DNA of 31,551 nt from DATCIH01 sp036507955 (GCA_036507955.1 DATCIH010000028.1:1-31551); one strand, 5' to 3'; counted from the stretch's first letter, positions 6,570 to 16,307 are shown. A program made the numbers and translations. The notes: generated from the sequence alone by a model not told the origin.

Positions 6570-8195
6570 CTATCTAACTCTTAATACAAACACACTAGGG
6601 GTAAGACCTCCACTTTCAAACTTTATCTCATCAATAAGCTTAAGTTGTTTATTATCTATTAAACAATCTTTAAGGAGATTCTTTTCTACAGTATAAAGAA
6701 ATACCATTCCTCCTGGCCTTACAAATCTAGGAATTCCATTTATAAAGCCACTATATAAGTCCTTGTTAAGGTTATTAGCTCCCCCTCTGCTTTCAAAGGG
6801 CATATTTGTAATCATCTCATCAAATAGGCTTAAAGGAGAGAATTCTAATATATCTTTAGCAAGCAATGCTATATTCAAATTAGCTAGGGTAGAATTGATT
6901 GTAGCAGCTTCTATAGCTGCTTTATATATATCAACTCCTGTTAAGGATAAGAAATCCTTTGCTTTAGCTCTTTCAACAAGCATTGTCCCAGTTCCACAAA
7001 AGGGGTCTATAACCTTAGCTGTAGGTTTTAGCCATTTCTCTATAGCTTTAATTACAATTGCTGCTGTTATAGGATTTATAGATGCAGCTAAGACCTTTTC
7101 TCTATAGTCAAATCTTTTATCTCTAAAGGAATATAGCTTCATAAACACGCTACACAATTTCTTTTTCTCGATTATTCTAATCTCCACTTCATAGGAGGAG
7201 GGACTATTTTTTAGGCTACCGCTTGAAAGTTCATCTAGTTCTCTAGCTAAACTTTTTACAAACTCAGATCTTTCACTATTATCTTCCATAGTGTTAAGTT
7301 CCACTCTATAGCAAAAAGGATCCCCATTAACTATTTCATGACTTTCCTTCAGTAAATCCACAACCTTGGATTTTATGATTGCATTAGTAATAACTTTGTA
7401 ATCGAATTGTAAATTTTTGCAGTCAGTCAAAGGATAAAGCAGTTCATAAAAAGTCCTACAAGAGTAAACTTTATCTAAATCCATCTCACGTATAAGTATG
7501 CCATCATTTACAAGACTACCCTTAATGGATTTTTGATAAAGATCCTTTAAAGTAGTCAAAAATTGATCATCCATAGCGGTGAGCACCATTGGTACTGGAG
7601 TTTTAAACCCCAAAAATGTATGGGGCGGGGTAGGAGCTAATTTAGTGATTACTTTGGTAAGTGAAAGTTTTTCCTCAATAATATGCTTTTCATTCTTAAC
7701 TAATGAAAGGGTGTCCTCAGAAGCTTTTTCCTTGATTAGAAGAGCCTCAAGTATATCCTGTAACCTAGCTGCATCAGATGTGTCACCACAATTTCCTATG
7801 GCAAGTACATAGGAGGATCTTACAAATAGTTGGGTTTCAGAGTCATAAGCTGTATATAAAGCCTCTAAATAGTCAGCATCAGCCATTTCACCAATAATGC
7901 CACAGGCATTTTTCCTTACCTTTGGATCGGAATCCTGAAGAAAAGCGCTAAGTTTCCCCTTAGAATTGCCCATAACTCTTTTAAATATACCTCTTGGTTT
8001 TTCTTTCTTTAAAATATCCCTTAGAACAGAAAGTATTGCTCTTGGATTATCTCCGTTTACTGCTTTTGACCATAATTGGGGAAGGTTATTATTATAATCT
8101 TCGCTTAGTTTATTTATAATTTCAGCTCTCTTTTTATCATCCGCAGTTTTTAGATTTTCTAGAAGAGCTGGAATATCGTAATTCATTTCTTTCAT
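6570..8195 (-). CDS. HEAT-repeat / THUMP-like RNA methyltransferase fusion
   Basis: A 541-residue protein. Residues 1 to about 170 form HEAT-like helical repeats (DSDPKVRKNACGIIGEMAD is one unit). Residues about 190-350 look like the THUMP/ferredoxin-like region of RlmKL/Trm11/Trm14-type enzymes. From about 365 a Rossmann methyltransferase follows, with SAM motif I DPFCGTGTMLVERA near 394 and motif II GVDIY. It should use SAM to methylate a guanosine or other base in tRNA or rRNA. Motif IV, normally (D/N)PP(Y/F), reads NMPF near residue 462, an unusual substitution at the active site. The ATG at 8195 has an AGAGGTG site. The small membrane protein at 6176 is the next gene. Substrate unknown. 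Confidence 0.82.
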   Translation of the reverse strand: MKEMNYDIPALLENLKTADDKKRAEIINKLSEDYNNNLPQLWSKAVNGDNPRAILSVLRDILKKEKPRGIFKRVMGNSKGKLSAFLQDSDPKVRKNACGIIGEMADADYLEALYTAYDSETQLFVRSSYVLAIGNCGDTSDAARLQDILEALLIKEKASEDTLSLVKNEKHIIEEKLSLTKVITKLAPTPPHTFLGFKTPVPMVLTAMDDQFLTTLKDLYQKSIKGSLVNDGILIREMDLDKVYSCRTFYELLYPLTDCKNLQFDYKVITNAIIKSKVVDLLKESHEIVNGDPFCYRVELNTMEDNSERSEFVKSLARELDELSSGSLKNSPSSYEVEIRIIEKKKLCSVFMKLYSFRDKRFDYREKVLAASINPITAAIVIKAIEKWLKPTAKVIDPFCGTGTMLVERAKAKDFLSLTGVDIYKAAIEAATINSTLANLNIALLAKDILEFSPLSLFDEMITNMPFESRGGANNLNKDLYSGFINGIPRFVRPGGMVFLYTVEKNLLKDCLIDNKQLKLIDEIKFESGGLTPSVFVLRVR

Positions 8196-8571
8196 TAATT
8201 CACCTCTTACGCTTGAATATATATCTATTATTATAACATATAGTAACGTATTCTATTTTATCTATAATGAGAAAAGAAATATAGTGAATTTAAGGGTGTA
8301 TTATTACTACTAGAGGGGAAAGATAAGATGAATTATTGATACCAAAAATATAATAATAATATATTAATGTGATAAAATGTAATAGATGGAGTTCTCTGTG
8401 TGTTGTTTAATGCTCTAGTTAAGTTTATAATGTTGGCAAGTTATGTTATCAAGTTAGGATGGCTATATAATAAATCTGATTTGCATAACAAAGGCTAAAG
8501 GGAGTCAACAGGTTCTCTTTTCAACTAACTAAAAGCAATCGTATAAGATAAATTTGAAAGGAGATTTTTAT
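8196..8571. other. intergenic region between divergent genes
   Basis: No gene of credible length is seen. The region must hold the divergent promoters for the methyltransferase operon (-) and MreB (+). A TATAAT at 8466-8471 faces MreB, but no good -35 hexamer stands 16-18 bases upstream. AAAGGAG (about 8558-8564) is the ribosome binding site for MreB. Confidence 0.4.
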
Positions 8572-9579
8572 ATGGGATTTTTTGGAATGCCAAAAGAAAT
8601 AGGTATAGATTTAGGAACAGCAAATACTTTAATATTTGTAAAAGGAAAGGGAATTGTATTAAGAGAACCAACTGTTGTGGCAATAGATACAGTAAGCAAA
8701 AAGGTTTTAGCCGTAGGACTTGAGGCTAAAAATATGATAGGTAGAACACCGGGAAATATTACAACTTTTAGACCGTTAAAAGATGGGGTAATTGCGGATT
8801 TTGATATGACACAGCAACTGCTTAAAAGCTTTATTGGAAGGGTTACAGATAAAAATTCTTTCTCAAGATCTAAGATTGTAATTTGCTATCCTTTAGGAGT
8901 TACTGCGGTGGAAAAGAGAGCAATTAATGAAGCAACAAATTTAGCAGGAGCACGTAAAGTTATGCTTCTTGAGGAGCCTATGGCTGCTGCAATTGGAGCA
9001 GGTTTACCGGTAAACGAACCTATTGGTAGTATGATTGTTGATATTGGTGGAGGTACGACTGAGGTGGCGGTTATTTCTCTTGGGGGAATTGTAGTAAGCA
9101 ATTCTATAAGAGTGGCCGGAGATGAATTGAATGAGGCTATTATTAGTTATATTAAAAAAGAATTTAATCTACTAGTAGGGGAAAGAACAGCTGAAAATAT
9201 TAAAATTGAGTTGGGCTGTGTTTATAAGGATGAAAAGAAAGATAAAACTATGGAAGTGGTAGGAAGAGATTTATTAACTGGTCTTCCAAAAGTTATTCTT
9301 GTTACAGAGAGTCAAGTAAAAGAAGCTTTAAAAGATCCTGTAGCTTTGATAATTGAGATAATTAAAACTACATTAGAGCAAATCCCTCCAGAGCTTTCTG
9401 GAGATATAATGGATAGTGGAATAATGCTTTCAGGAGGTGGAGCACTTTTAAAAGGTTTAGATAAACTTATATTTAATGTTACCCACATACCTACAAACAT
9501 TGCAGAATTTCCTCTTGATTGTGTTGCAATTGGAGCAGGACAGTGTTTAGAGATGTTAGATAAGGTTGAGGAAAGATAA
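8572..9579 (+). CDS. rod shape-determining protein, MreB/Mbl family
   Basis: A bacterial actin of about 335 residues that polymerises under the membrane and guides peptidoglycan synthesis along the cell length. Actin-fold motifs are plain: the phosphate-1 loop GIDLGTANT (about 11-19), VVAIDT, the phosphate-2 loop VDIGGGTTE (about 157-165), and an adenosine-binding LSGGGALLKGLD near the C-terminus. I use ATG 8572 (MGFFGMPKEIGIDLG) because the AAAGGAG site fits it; an upstream ATG at 8554 precedes the site. No mreC or mreD follows, so this is probably an Mbl/MreBH-type stand-alone paralogue rather than the mreBCD copy. A terminator follows. Confidence 0.93.
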   Translation: MGFFGMPKEIGIDLGTANTLIFVKGKGIVLREPTVVAIDTVSKKVLAVGLEAKNMIGRTPGNITTFRPLKDGVIADFDMTQQLLKSFIGRVTDKNSFSRSKIVICYPLGVTAVEKRAINEATNLAGARKVMLLEEPMAAAIGAGLPVNEPIGSMIVDIGGGTTEVAVISLGGIVVSNSIRVAGDELNEAIISYIKKEFNLLVGERTAENIKIELGCVYKDEKKDKTMEVVGRDLLTGLPKVILVTESQVKEALKDPVALIIEIIKTTLEQIPPELSGDIMDSGIMLSGGGALLKGLDKLIFNVTHIPTNIAEFPLDCVAIGAGQCLEMLDKVEER

Positions 9580-9617
9580 GTTTCAACATATAAAGGATTC
9601 ACATACTTCTCTATATT

Positions 9618-9650
9618 ATGTCACATACTTAAAAGCTTGTGGCATTTTTT
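9618..9650 (+). terminator. intrinsic terminator after mreB-like gene
   Basis: ATGTCACA (9618-9625) pairs with TGTGGCAT (9638-9645), with one G-T wobble, and runs straight into TTTTT. It lies about 40 bases after the stop. Confidence 0.8.
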
Positions 9651-9781
9651 ATTTTCTTTGATAAAGTGAATGTTATTACAAATTTAAATAATAATTTCAT
9701 AAATTACATAAAGTGCTATTTATATATGGTACTATTGAAAGTAGATGTAACTTTTATATAGATAGAAGGGGGGGAAGGTAA

Positions 9782-11773
9782 TTGGGGAATTATACAAAAT
9801 ACAACAAACAGATTCCACATATTGTAGAAAATAAGGGCATAATAATTGAAGCAAATAAAGAATTTTTTGATTTCACAGGTTTTAACAAGAAAGATATTTT
9901 TCATAAGTCCTTAACGAGTGTATGGATTGAGCTGCTCCGTGTTACAGTAGAGCCATACCATATGGAAGATAGAGAAGCCTTCCTATTCACAAAAGCCGGT
10001 GATGCAAAGTTAGTAGAGATAAAAACTAAAAAGAATATTAATAATAATTGTATTACTTACACTTTTAATCCTACATACTGCAATATTTTAGATGAAAATT
10101 TCCCTTTTTTAATTGAACACAATGAAGGGACAGATCACTGCATTGCCTTACTCAATGTCCCCAATTTCCTAATTCTTAAGGCAAACAATCAATATTTTGA
10201 TTTAATCAAAAAAGAAAAAATTGATGCTGTAGGCATAGATTTAAAAAAAATAGTAAAGGGTTTTGAAAATAGTCCTGGGCATAATGTATTCAAGAAAGTA
10301 TGTGAGAGTGGAGAACGTTATTATAATAAGGAGTTTAAGCTATTAAATCCAACTATGGATAACGGTATATATTGGAGCTTTTTAGTTAGTCCAATTTTTA
10401 TAAAAGCAAAACTAAAGTATTTGATTGTAATTTTAAGAAATCTTACAGAGGATTTAGAAAATAGAGATTCTCTTATAACTAGACATTCCGAAAACGAAAT
10501 GAAAATAAAACAACAAAAAGAACAACTAGAGGCTGTTATTGAGAACATAGCTGATGCCCTCGTAATTTATGATAAGATGGGTAATTTTACTCATTTCAAT
10601 GCTGAGGCTCGTAAACTATATGCTGAAATTAATTATCAAAATACAAGAGACAATGTACATAATGGATTTGATTATTTTGATTTAGAAGATAATATCATAC
10701 CTAAAGAAAATCTCCCCTCTGTAAGAGCTTTTAAAGGTGAAACCATAAGGAATGAAAGAATAGTTATTAAACGACCTAATAGGAATCAAGTAACTGAAAT
10801 TAATGCTACCCCTATATATGATGATAAGAATAACTTGGCTTCTGTAGTAATATCTCATAGAGATATTTCTGAGGATATAAACAATCAAGCACATATTAAG
10901 AACCAACAGGAGCAATTATTAATCGCAGAGAAGGAGAAAATTGAAGCCCTTAAAGAAGCATATAGGGTTAAAGATGAGTTTTTTTATCTAATTACTCACG
11001 AATTGAAAACTCCCTTAGCAATCATAAATATGGCATTGCAAGCAATTGAACTTTTATGTAAGGGCGAAATTTCAGAAAGAGTAAACAAGTATTTAAAGAC
11101 AATTAATCAGAATACAAATAGGCAGCTTCGTTTAGTTAATAATTTACTTGATATAACTCGTATAAATTCAAGTCAAATGAAAATAAATAGAACAAACTTT
11201 AATATTGTGTATGTTATTAAAGCAATTGTGAACTCAGTACAATTATATGCAGAACGCAAAAATGTGAAACTAAAATTTACATCCGGATTATCAGTAAAGG
11301 ATATTTACTTTGATGAGGAGAAGCTAGAGCGTATTATACTGAACCTTTTATCTAATGCTTTAAAGTTCACCCCTAGTGGAAAATCAATCACTGTCACTTT
11401 ATCCATGAAAAAAAATAAAGATGCAAGTATGATGTGTATAAGTGTGGAGGATGAGGGAACTGGTATCCCTATTGAAAAACAGAAGATTATTTTCGAACGA
11501 TTTGGACAAGCAGACACAACTTTGTCTCGTCAATCTGAAGGTACTGGACTTGGACTTTATCTAGTTAAACTTCTTGTAAATGTTCTGGGTGGAGAGATAT
11601 CTTTGATAAGCAAAGTAGGCAAAGGCAGCACCTTTACGGTACTGCTTCCAGCAACTAAAGCGTTAGATATTGATGAAATAGCGGCAGGTAAGGAAGCTAA
11701 TATGAATTTGACAAATGGTAACAAAAATATTATTCAAACTGCTATGATTGAGTTTTCAGATATATATTTTTAG
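9782..11773 (+). CDS. PAS-domain sensor histidine kinase (orphan)
   Basis: A 663-residue kinase without membrane segments, hence probably a cytoplasmic sensor. Two PAS-like domains occupy about residues 8-100 and 118-230, and a third, clearer one about 248-365 (ENIADALVIYDKMGNFTHFN). A coiled linker leads to the HisKA box THELKTPL (His about 406). The HATPase domain follows, with N box (NLLSNALKF, about 520), G1 DEGTGIP (about 557) and G2 GTGLGLYL (about 587). The start is TTG 9782 behind a very purine-rich AAGGGGGGGAAGG; no ATG fits. No response regulator is adjacent. The next gene, a lipoprotein, begins 41 bases later and may be cotranscribed. Confidence 0.92.
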   Translation: MGNYTKYNKQIPHIVENKGIIIEANKEFFDFTGFNKKDIFHKSLTSVWIELLRVTVEPYHMEDREAFLFTKAGDAKLVEIKTKKNINNNCITYTFNPTYCNILDENFPFLIEHNEGTDHCIALLNVPNFLILKANNQYFDLIKKEKIDAVGIDLKKIVKGFENSPGHNVFKKVCESGERYYNKEFKLLNPTMDNGIYWSFLVSPIFIKAKLKYLIVILRNLTEDLENRDSLITRHSENEMKIKQQKEQLEAVIENIADALVIYDKMGNFTHFNAEARKLYAEINYQNTRDNVHNGFDYFDLEDNIIPKENLPSVRAFKGETIRNERIVIKRPNRNQVTEINATPIYDDKNNLASVVISHRDISEDINNQAHIKNQQEQLLIAEKEKIEALKEAYRVKDEFFYLITHELKTPLAIINMALQAIELLCKGEISERVNKYLKTINQNTNRQLRLVNNLLDITRINSSQMKINRTNFNIVYVIKAIVNSVQLYAERKNVKLKFTSGLSVKDIYFDEEKLERIILNLLSNALKFTPSGKSITVTLSMKKNKDASMMCISVEDEGTGIPIEKQKIIFERFGQADTTLSRQSEGTGLGLYLVKLLVNVLGGEISLISKVGKGSTFTVLLPATKALDIDEIAAGKEANMNLTNGNKNIIQTAMIEFSDIYF

Positions 11774-11814
11774 AATATACATAAATAAGAAATAATGGCT
11801 TAGGAGAGGATATT

Positions 11815-12936
11815 ATGAGAAAGTTAATAGTTATTTTTATAATCCTAACAGTTATGCTTACCTCAGCCACTGGGTGTATTACTGGTAAACAAGCCTCCTA
11901 TGCGGATGTTTTTACACTGGAGGATATAATGTATTGTGCCACCTCTGAAGAGGTAATAACGGATGACAAAATAATAGAAAGCCAAGTGGGAACAATAAAA
12001 TTTACTTTAAGTGAAAGCAATAAAAGTCCTACCGCGAATTTAAAGAATGGTGAGGCTGCTTACTTAAAGGTTGGTACAAAAATATATTCCCTGAAGGATC
12101 TTGATCAGAAGATAGCTGTAGCTGCCCAAAATCAAGGAAAATGGATACTTTATAAGGCAGTGTCAGAAAATAACAGTGACGCAAAGTCAACTGGAAATGG
12201 TATTACTGAGGACACTTTTAAAGCTACTGCCTTGATAGTTGGAAAACAAGGCACTGCAGAATTAATAAAGATAGAAGATAAAGAAAAGATTAAGAAAGTT
12301 ATAGACAGTATAAAGCTTGGAGAGGCAACTACGGAAAGCCTAAATTATCCAGAAGGAAACATGTATACTTTTTATTTTGAAGTTCCAGATACGAAGGGCA
12401 TAGGCCAAATAGCCTACAAATATTATTTGAATTTCCAGGATGTTAATCTGGAGGGCTATGTGAGAAGATTTGATAGCACTTATAAGGTGGATAGCAGTGT
12501 AAATAAGATAATCACTGAGCCCTTTGGGAATCCAGAAACTATTTATGATAGTAAACTTGGTGGAAAGCAGCAGATTTATGATATCCTTGGGGACGGTAAA
12601 CTAATATTGAGGAAAGTAGTAAAAGAGACTCCTTCGGAAAAGTTCACGGTTAAGGTACTTGAACAAGGAGAAGAAATATGGCAAAATGGAAGTAAACTTA
12701 AGGATACTCTTCCGGGTAAGTATAAGGTCGAAATATTCATGAAGGATACAAAGCTTCAAGAGAAGATACTTAATGTATTAGCTAAAAATCAATTAAAGCT
12801 GCAGGGAGTATCCTCAGTTAGTTCATCTACAGCAGATGGAGGGGAGTCATATGTGCTATACTTGAGTTATGATAAAAAGCCGGAGCTCGGCTTGATGGAA
12901 AGTGCAGATAGCTTTGTGTTAGTTGCTACAAATTAG
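11815..12936 (+). CDS. lipoprotein of unknown function
   Basis: A 373-residue secreted protein. A short basic N-terminus, a hydrophobic core and a lipobox-like SATGC place the lipid-modified cysteine at residue 21, so it should be anchored to the outer face of the membrane. The rest is soluble, with no family that I recognise. A region of about 110 residues (about 145-255) has mixed strand and helix character, and the last 80 residues look like a beta domain (GKYKVEIFMKDTKLQEKIL). AGGAGAGG precedes ATG 11815. It lies between the sensor kinase and the SNF2 ATPase with short gaps and may belong to one transcript, though its envelope location makes a direct helicase role unlikely. Confidence 0.8.
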   Translation: MRKLIVIFIILTVMLTSATGCITGKQASYADVFTLEDIMYCATSEEVITDDKIIESQVGTIKFTLSESNKSPTANLKNGEAAYLKVGTKIYSLKDLDQKIAVAAQNQGKWILYKAVSENNSDAKSTGNGITEDTFKATALIVGKQGTAELIKIEDKEKIKKVIDSIKLGEATTESLNYPEGNMYTFYFEVPDTKGIGQIAYKYYLNFQDVNLEGYVRRFDSTYKVDSSVNKIITEPFGNPETIYDSKLGGKQQIYDILGDGKLILRKVVKETPSEKFTVKVLEQGEEIWQNGSKLKDTLPGKYKVEIFMKDTKLQEKILNVLAKNQLKLQGVSSVSSSTADGGESYVLYLSYDKKPELGLMESADSFVLVATN

Positions 12937-12976
12937 AGTAGAGAAAGCCTTTCAACGACAAGAAAAGAGGTTACAT

Positions 12977-15034
12977 ATGAGGAAATATCTATTTCAATTA
13001 GATAAAAAATTATTAGATTTTAATGCTATGCAGATGGACAAAACATTACAGCACTTGTTTAGTTATGAATTAGATAGCAGTAAAGAAGTGTTAATAAGCA
13101 ATGAAAAGAAATTATCTAGGAGTTTTAAAATTAATAGAGAAGAAAAGCTTTTAGAAGGAAGAGGAATAAAGGGTTTCTTTAAAGATTATGACTCTGAATT
13201 TTTATATATAGAAAAACTAGCTCAAGGCGAATATGGCGTATCTGCATGGGAATCAGTAAACGAAAAAATGATAAAAAGCTATGATGTAAAAATAGATAAT
13301 ATAATTCGACTTGAAACAGTTCTCAAAGCTATGAGTTACTTAAAAAAAGGTGATGAAAAATGGTTTCAAATACAAAGTAAAGCTTTAGAGTTTAACACTT
13401 CTACCTTAAAAGATGAATTAATATCTTTGCCATATTTAAGAGATATTAATATGTATAATTATCAGATAAAAACAGTAAAAGCGGTGCTAACTAAATTCCG
13501 AGGCAGAGCACTCTTTTGTGATGAGGTAGGTCTAGGAAAAACCATTGAGGCAAGTATAGCTATGCAGGAATACATAATGAGGGGCCTGTGTAAAAAGATC
13601 TTGATTTTGGTACCACCCTCTTTAGTTGAGCAATGGCTAACCGAACTTAAAAGAAAGTTTAATCAAGATTTCATATCCTCTGACAGTCCTGAATTTAAAA
13701 GTAAGGGATCCGGTGCCTGGTCACATTATAATAAAGTGATTGCATCTATTGCTATAGCCAAGAGAAAAGGAAATAGCAATATAATTTCAAATATTAAGTA
13801 TGATCTAATAATCGTTGATGAAGCGCATCATCTAAAAAACAGAAATACAGTGGCTTGGAAGTTCGTAAATAGTCTGCGGAAAAAGTACATATTTCTACTT
13901 ACCGCCACTCCAGTACAAAACAACTTGGAAGAACTTTATAATCTTATTACATTACTTAAACCAGGGCAGTTAAAAACTTATAGCTACTTTAAGAAGACTT
14001 TCATTAGTGACAAAGAAGGGCTAAAGGCAAAAAACGTGGATAAACTGAAGGAATTACTTTCAGGAGTTATGATTAGGAATAAGAGAAGTGACGTGGATAT
14101 CAAATTTACAAGGAGAAATGCAGTTACTATAAATACTACCTTAAGCTCAGAAGAACGTCTACTTTATGATAGTTTAAGTAGCTTCATAAAAATGCGGTAT
14201 ACTAAAGAATCAAAGGTACTAACAAAATTTGTTTTGAAGAATTTGCAAGAAAAGATGGGAAGTAGTTTTCTTACTCTTGTGCCAACCTTGGAAAGATTAA
14301 CTCAAAACGAGAATTTAGATATTGATGAAAAAATAGCAGTATGCAACTTTTGTGACATCGCTAAGGAAATAGCAATATATGAAAATAAGAATAACAGCAA
14401 GGCAAAGCAGCTGCTCAAGATTATTAAGGAATTTAATGATAAAGTTATTGTGTTCACAAAATATAAAGAAACTCAAAAATTTATCTCTACGTTTTTAAGA
14501 GAAAATGGATTCAACGTAGCTGAATTTCATGGACAACTTAAAAGACGGGAAAAAGAAGAGGAAATAGAGAAATTTAAAGCTACGGCTCAGGTACTTGTAA
14601 GTACAGAAGCTGGAGGAGAAGGTAGAAATCTTCAGTTTTGTAATTGCATAATAAATTTTGATCTACCCTGGAATCCCATGGCTATTGAGCAAAGAATAGG
14701 AAGAATTCATAGAGTAGGCCAAACCAGAGATATTTATGTATATAATTTGGCTTCAAAAAATACCTTAGAGTATTATATTTTGGACCTCTTAGATAGGAAA
14801 ATAAATATGTTTGAGCTGGTGGTGGGTGAAGTTGATATGATCCTTGGAGATATCGAGGATGAAGCAGATTTCTCAGACATCATAATGGATGCTTGGGTAA
14901 GATCAGAGGAAGAAAAGAATATGGAGGAGGAAATAGATCTAATTGGAGAGAAGCTTTTAGAGAATAAACGACAATACTTAAAGGTGAAAGAGTTGGATGA
15001 TAACTTATTTGGGAACTCTTTTGAGATGGAATAG
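12977..15034 (+). CDS. SNF2-family ATPase (HepA/RapA-like)
   Basis: A 685-residue SF2 translocase. An N-terminal region of about 150 residues of unknown fold precedes the SNF2 core: Walker A DEVGLGKT (about 182-189), DEAH (about 280), LTATPVQNN (motif III), ISTFLRENGFNVAEFHG in the second RecA lobe, and GEGRNLQFCNCIINFDLPWN followed by QRIGRIHRVGQ (motif VI, about 570-582). It resembles RapA/HepA and Bacillus YqhH, enzymes that move on dsDNA or remodel RNA polymerase. I use ATG 12977, 6 bases after AAAGAGG; the longer frame from 12923 would overlap the lipoprotein gene and has no site. The partner gene follows 15 bases downstream. Confidence 0.92.
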   Translation: MRKYLFQLDKKLLDFNAMQMDKTLQHLFSYELDSSKEVLISNEKKLSRSFKINREEKLLEGRGIKGFFKDYDSEFLYIEKLAQGEYGVSAWESVNEKMIKSYDVKIDNIIRLETVLKAMSYLKKGDEKWFQIQSKALEFNTSTLKDELISLPYLRDINMYNYQIKTVKAVLTKFRGRALFCDEVGLGKTIEASIAMQEYIMRGLCKKILILVPPSLVEQWLTELKRKFNQDFISSDSPEFKSKGSGAWSHYNKVIASIAIAKRKGNSNIISNIKYDLIIVDEAHHLKNRNTVAWKFVNSLRKKYIFLLTATPVQNNLEELYNLITLLKPGQLKTYSYFKKTFISDKEGLKAKNVDKLKELLSGVMIRNKRSDVDIKFTRRNAVTINTTLSSEERLLYDSLSSFIKMRYTKESKVLTKFVLKNLQEKMGSSFLTLVPTLERLTQNENLDIDEKIAVCNFCDIAKEIAIYENKNNSKAKQLLKIIKEFNDKVIVFTKYKETQKFISTFLRENGFNVAEFHGQLKRREKEEEIEKFKATAQVLVSTEAGGEGRNLQFCNCIINFDLPWNPMAIEQRIGRIHRVGQTRDIYVYNLASKNTLEYYILDLLDRKINMFELVVGEVDMILGDIEDEADFSDIIMDAWVRSEEEKNMEEEIDLIGEKLLENKRQYLKVKELDDNLFGNSFEME

Positions 15035-15049
15035 AAGGGGTGATAGGAG

Positions 15050-16003
15050 ATGAATTTACAAAACTTTGTTACTTTAGTAATTGAAGCTTTGGGAGGAATA
15101 GTTGAACCAATTGAATATGCTCTTTGTGAAGCTCTTATCCCTGAAGAATACAAGTACCTATTTCAAGGAAAAAGTGAATTATTATTGGCCTTTGACTTTG
15201 AAGTTGCGGAGGAAAACCCTGAGGCTGAGTTCGTCACCTTTGGAAGCTATGTTTTGGATCAATTGCTTCAAATAATTAAAGAAAAAACAATAACTACTGT
15301 AAGATATGTGATTGTAGATAACCTAAAGGTGTCAAATCCACAAGATAAAATCAAAAATTTTCTAAAGCTGGATAGGGCAAAAATAGAAATTATAGAAGAA
15401 AATACGGTTTTGATAGCTTTTGCTGCTTTTAATTTTATTACTGGGTACACCGTAGAGGAGCGAATAGAGGAACGGAATGAAATTTGGATAGATATGACGA
15501 GCAATACGATTTCTAATGAAATGCTAGATAGTAAAAACAGTATATTTTATGAGGAAAAATCTAAAGAGGTTTATAGCGTGGATGAATTAGTTCCAATACT
15601 AAATGCTTTTGAAACCGCTTATAATAGCTTAAAACAGATAGTTGAAATGCAAAAGCTTGAGTATAAAGATGATGACATTCTACATAATGAAATTAGCAGA
15701 ATAGAACAATATTATGAAGATCTTTTTAGAGAAAACAGGAAAAAAATGCAACGTAAAGGCGCAGATGATGAGAAGATTAAAGAACTTAAAGCTAAAGAGG
15801 AAACGCTACAACTTGAAAAGCAAAGACAGCTTAAGGAGATTACGGAAAAGTATTCTGTTGTTTCTGATATGGCATTAGACAGTGGTATCATATATTTTCT
15901 TCCTGTCCTTGAGTACAGAGTAAAACTTACCATAGCCCATAAAGAAGAAGAACAACTAATTTATTATAATAGTATAACCAGAGAATTTGGGAGCATAAAG
16001 TAA
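15050..16003 (+). CDS. probable partner of the SNF2 ATPase, coiled-coil protein
   Basis: A 317-residue soluble protein. The N-terminal ~150 residues are mixed alpha/beta, with two similar strand-rich blocks (SELLLAFDFEVA; NTVLIAFAAFNF). A long Glu/Lys-rich coiled coil runs from about residue 195 to 275, and a C-terminal beta segment ends LIYYNSITREFGSIK. It starts 15 bases after the ATPase stop behind GGGGTGATAGGAG, so the two are surely cotranscribed. The architecture (coiled coil then a small beta domain ending in YN-x-x-T) recalls YqhG, the neighbour of the SNF2 protein YqhH in Bacillus; I infer a similar partnership by context and shape, not by demonstrated homology. Confidence 0.7.
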   Translation: MNLQNFVTLVIEALGGIVEPIEYALCEALIPEEYKYLFQGKSELLLAFDFEVAEENPEAEFVTFGSYVLDQLLQIIKEKTITTVRYVIVDNLKVSNPQDKIKNFLKLDRAKIEIIEENTVLIAFAAFNFITGYTVEERIEERNEIWIDMTSNTISNEMLDSKNSIFYEEKSKEVYSVDELVPILNAFETAYNSLKQIVEMQKLEYKDDDILHNEISRIEQYYEDLFRENRKKMQRKGADDEKIKELKAKEETLQLEKQRQLKEITEKYSVVSDMALDSGIIYFLPVLEYRVKLTIAHKEEEQLIYYNSITREFGSIK

Positions 16004-16006
16004 GAA

Positions 16007-16053
16007 GGAGCTCAAAACTAATTTGTAAAATTAGCTTTTAGCTCCCATTTTTT
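16007..16053 (+). terminator. intrinsic terminator ending the SNF2 operon
   Basis: GGAGCT (16007-16012) and CTAATTT (16018-16024) pair with AAATTAG (16028-16034) and AGCTCC (16040-16045), giving a long near-continuous stem with AAAA/CTTTT between, followed by six Ts. Confidence 0.9.
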
Positions 16054-16066
16054 AGGTTTAGGAGGG

Positions 16067-16264
16067 TTATTCAATAAGTGCATTCAAGTTGAAAGTCATA
16101 TATATTCAATCGGAATATATAAAAATAAAATTCGTATAGTAAAGTATATTGATCAAGTTATTAAAGAATTTGATTATAAATACCAAGATACAAAAGTAAT
16201 AGGAGAATTAAATAAATTATATAGTAAAATGAAGTACAATGAGCAATTAATGATGAAAAAATAA
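16067..16264 (+). pseudogene. small open frame without a start codon, possible gene remnant
   Basis: The frame is open for 65 codons to TAA 16262-16264 and encodes a charged, helix-like sequence (IYKNKIRIVKYIDQVIKEF, then ELNKLYSKMKYNEQLM). A good ribosome binding site, AGGAGGG (16060-16066), sits at its head, but no ATG, GTG or TTG follows in frame until an internal ATG at 16229. That suggests a decayed gene that lost its start, or a gene fragment. Family unknown. Confidence 0.4.
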
Positions 16265-16307
16265 TTAGAACATATTGGAGATGAGAGCTCACACCACATT
16301 TTCACAC

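Noticed and set aside
12923..12976. Longer SNF2 N-terminus overlapping the lipoprotein gene
   Set aside because: No ribosome binding site; ATG 12977 has AAAGAGG 6 bases upstream.
14773..15153. 126-residue minus-strand frame
   Set aside because: Antisense shadow of the SNF2 and partner genes; low-complexity Ser/Ile content, no ribosome binding site and no family features.
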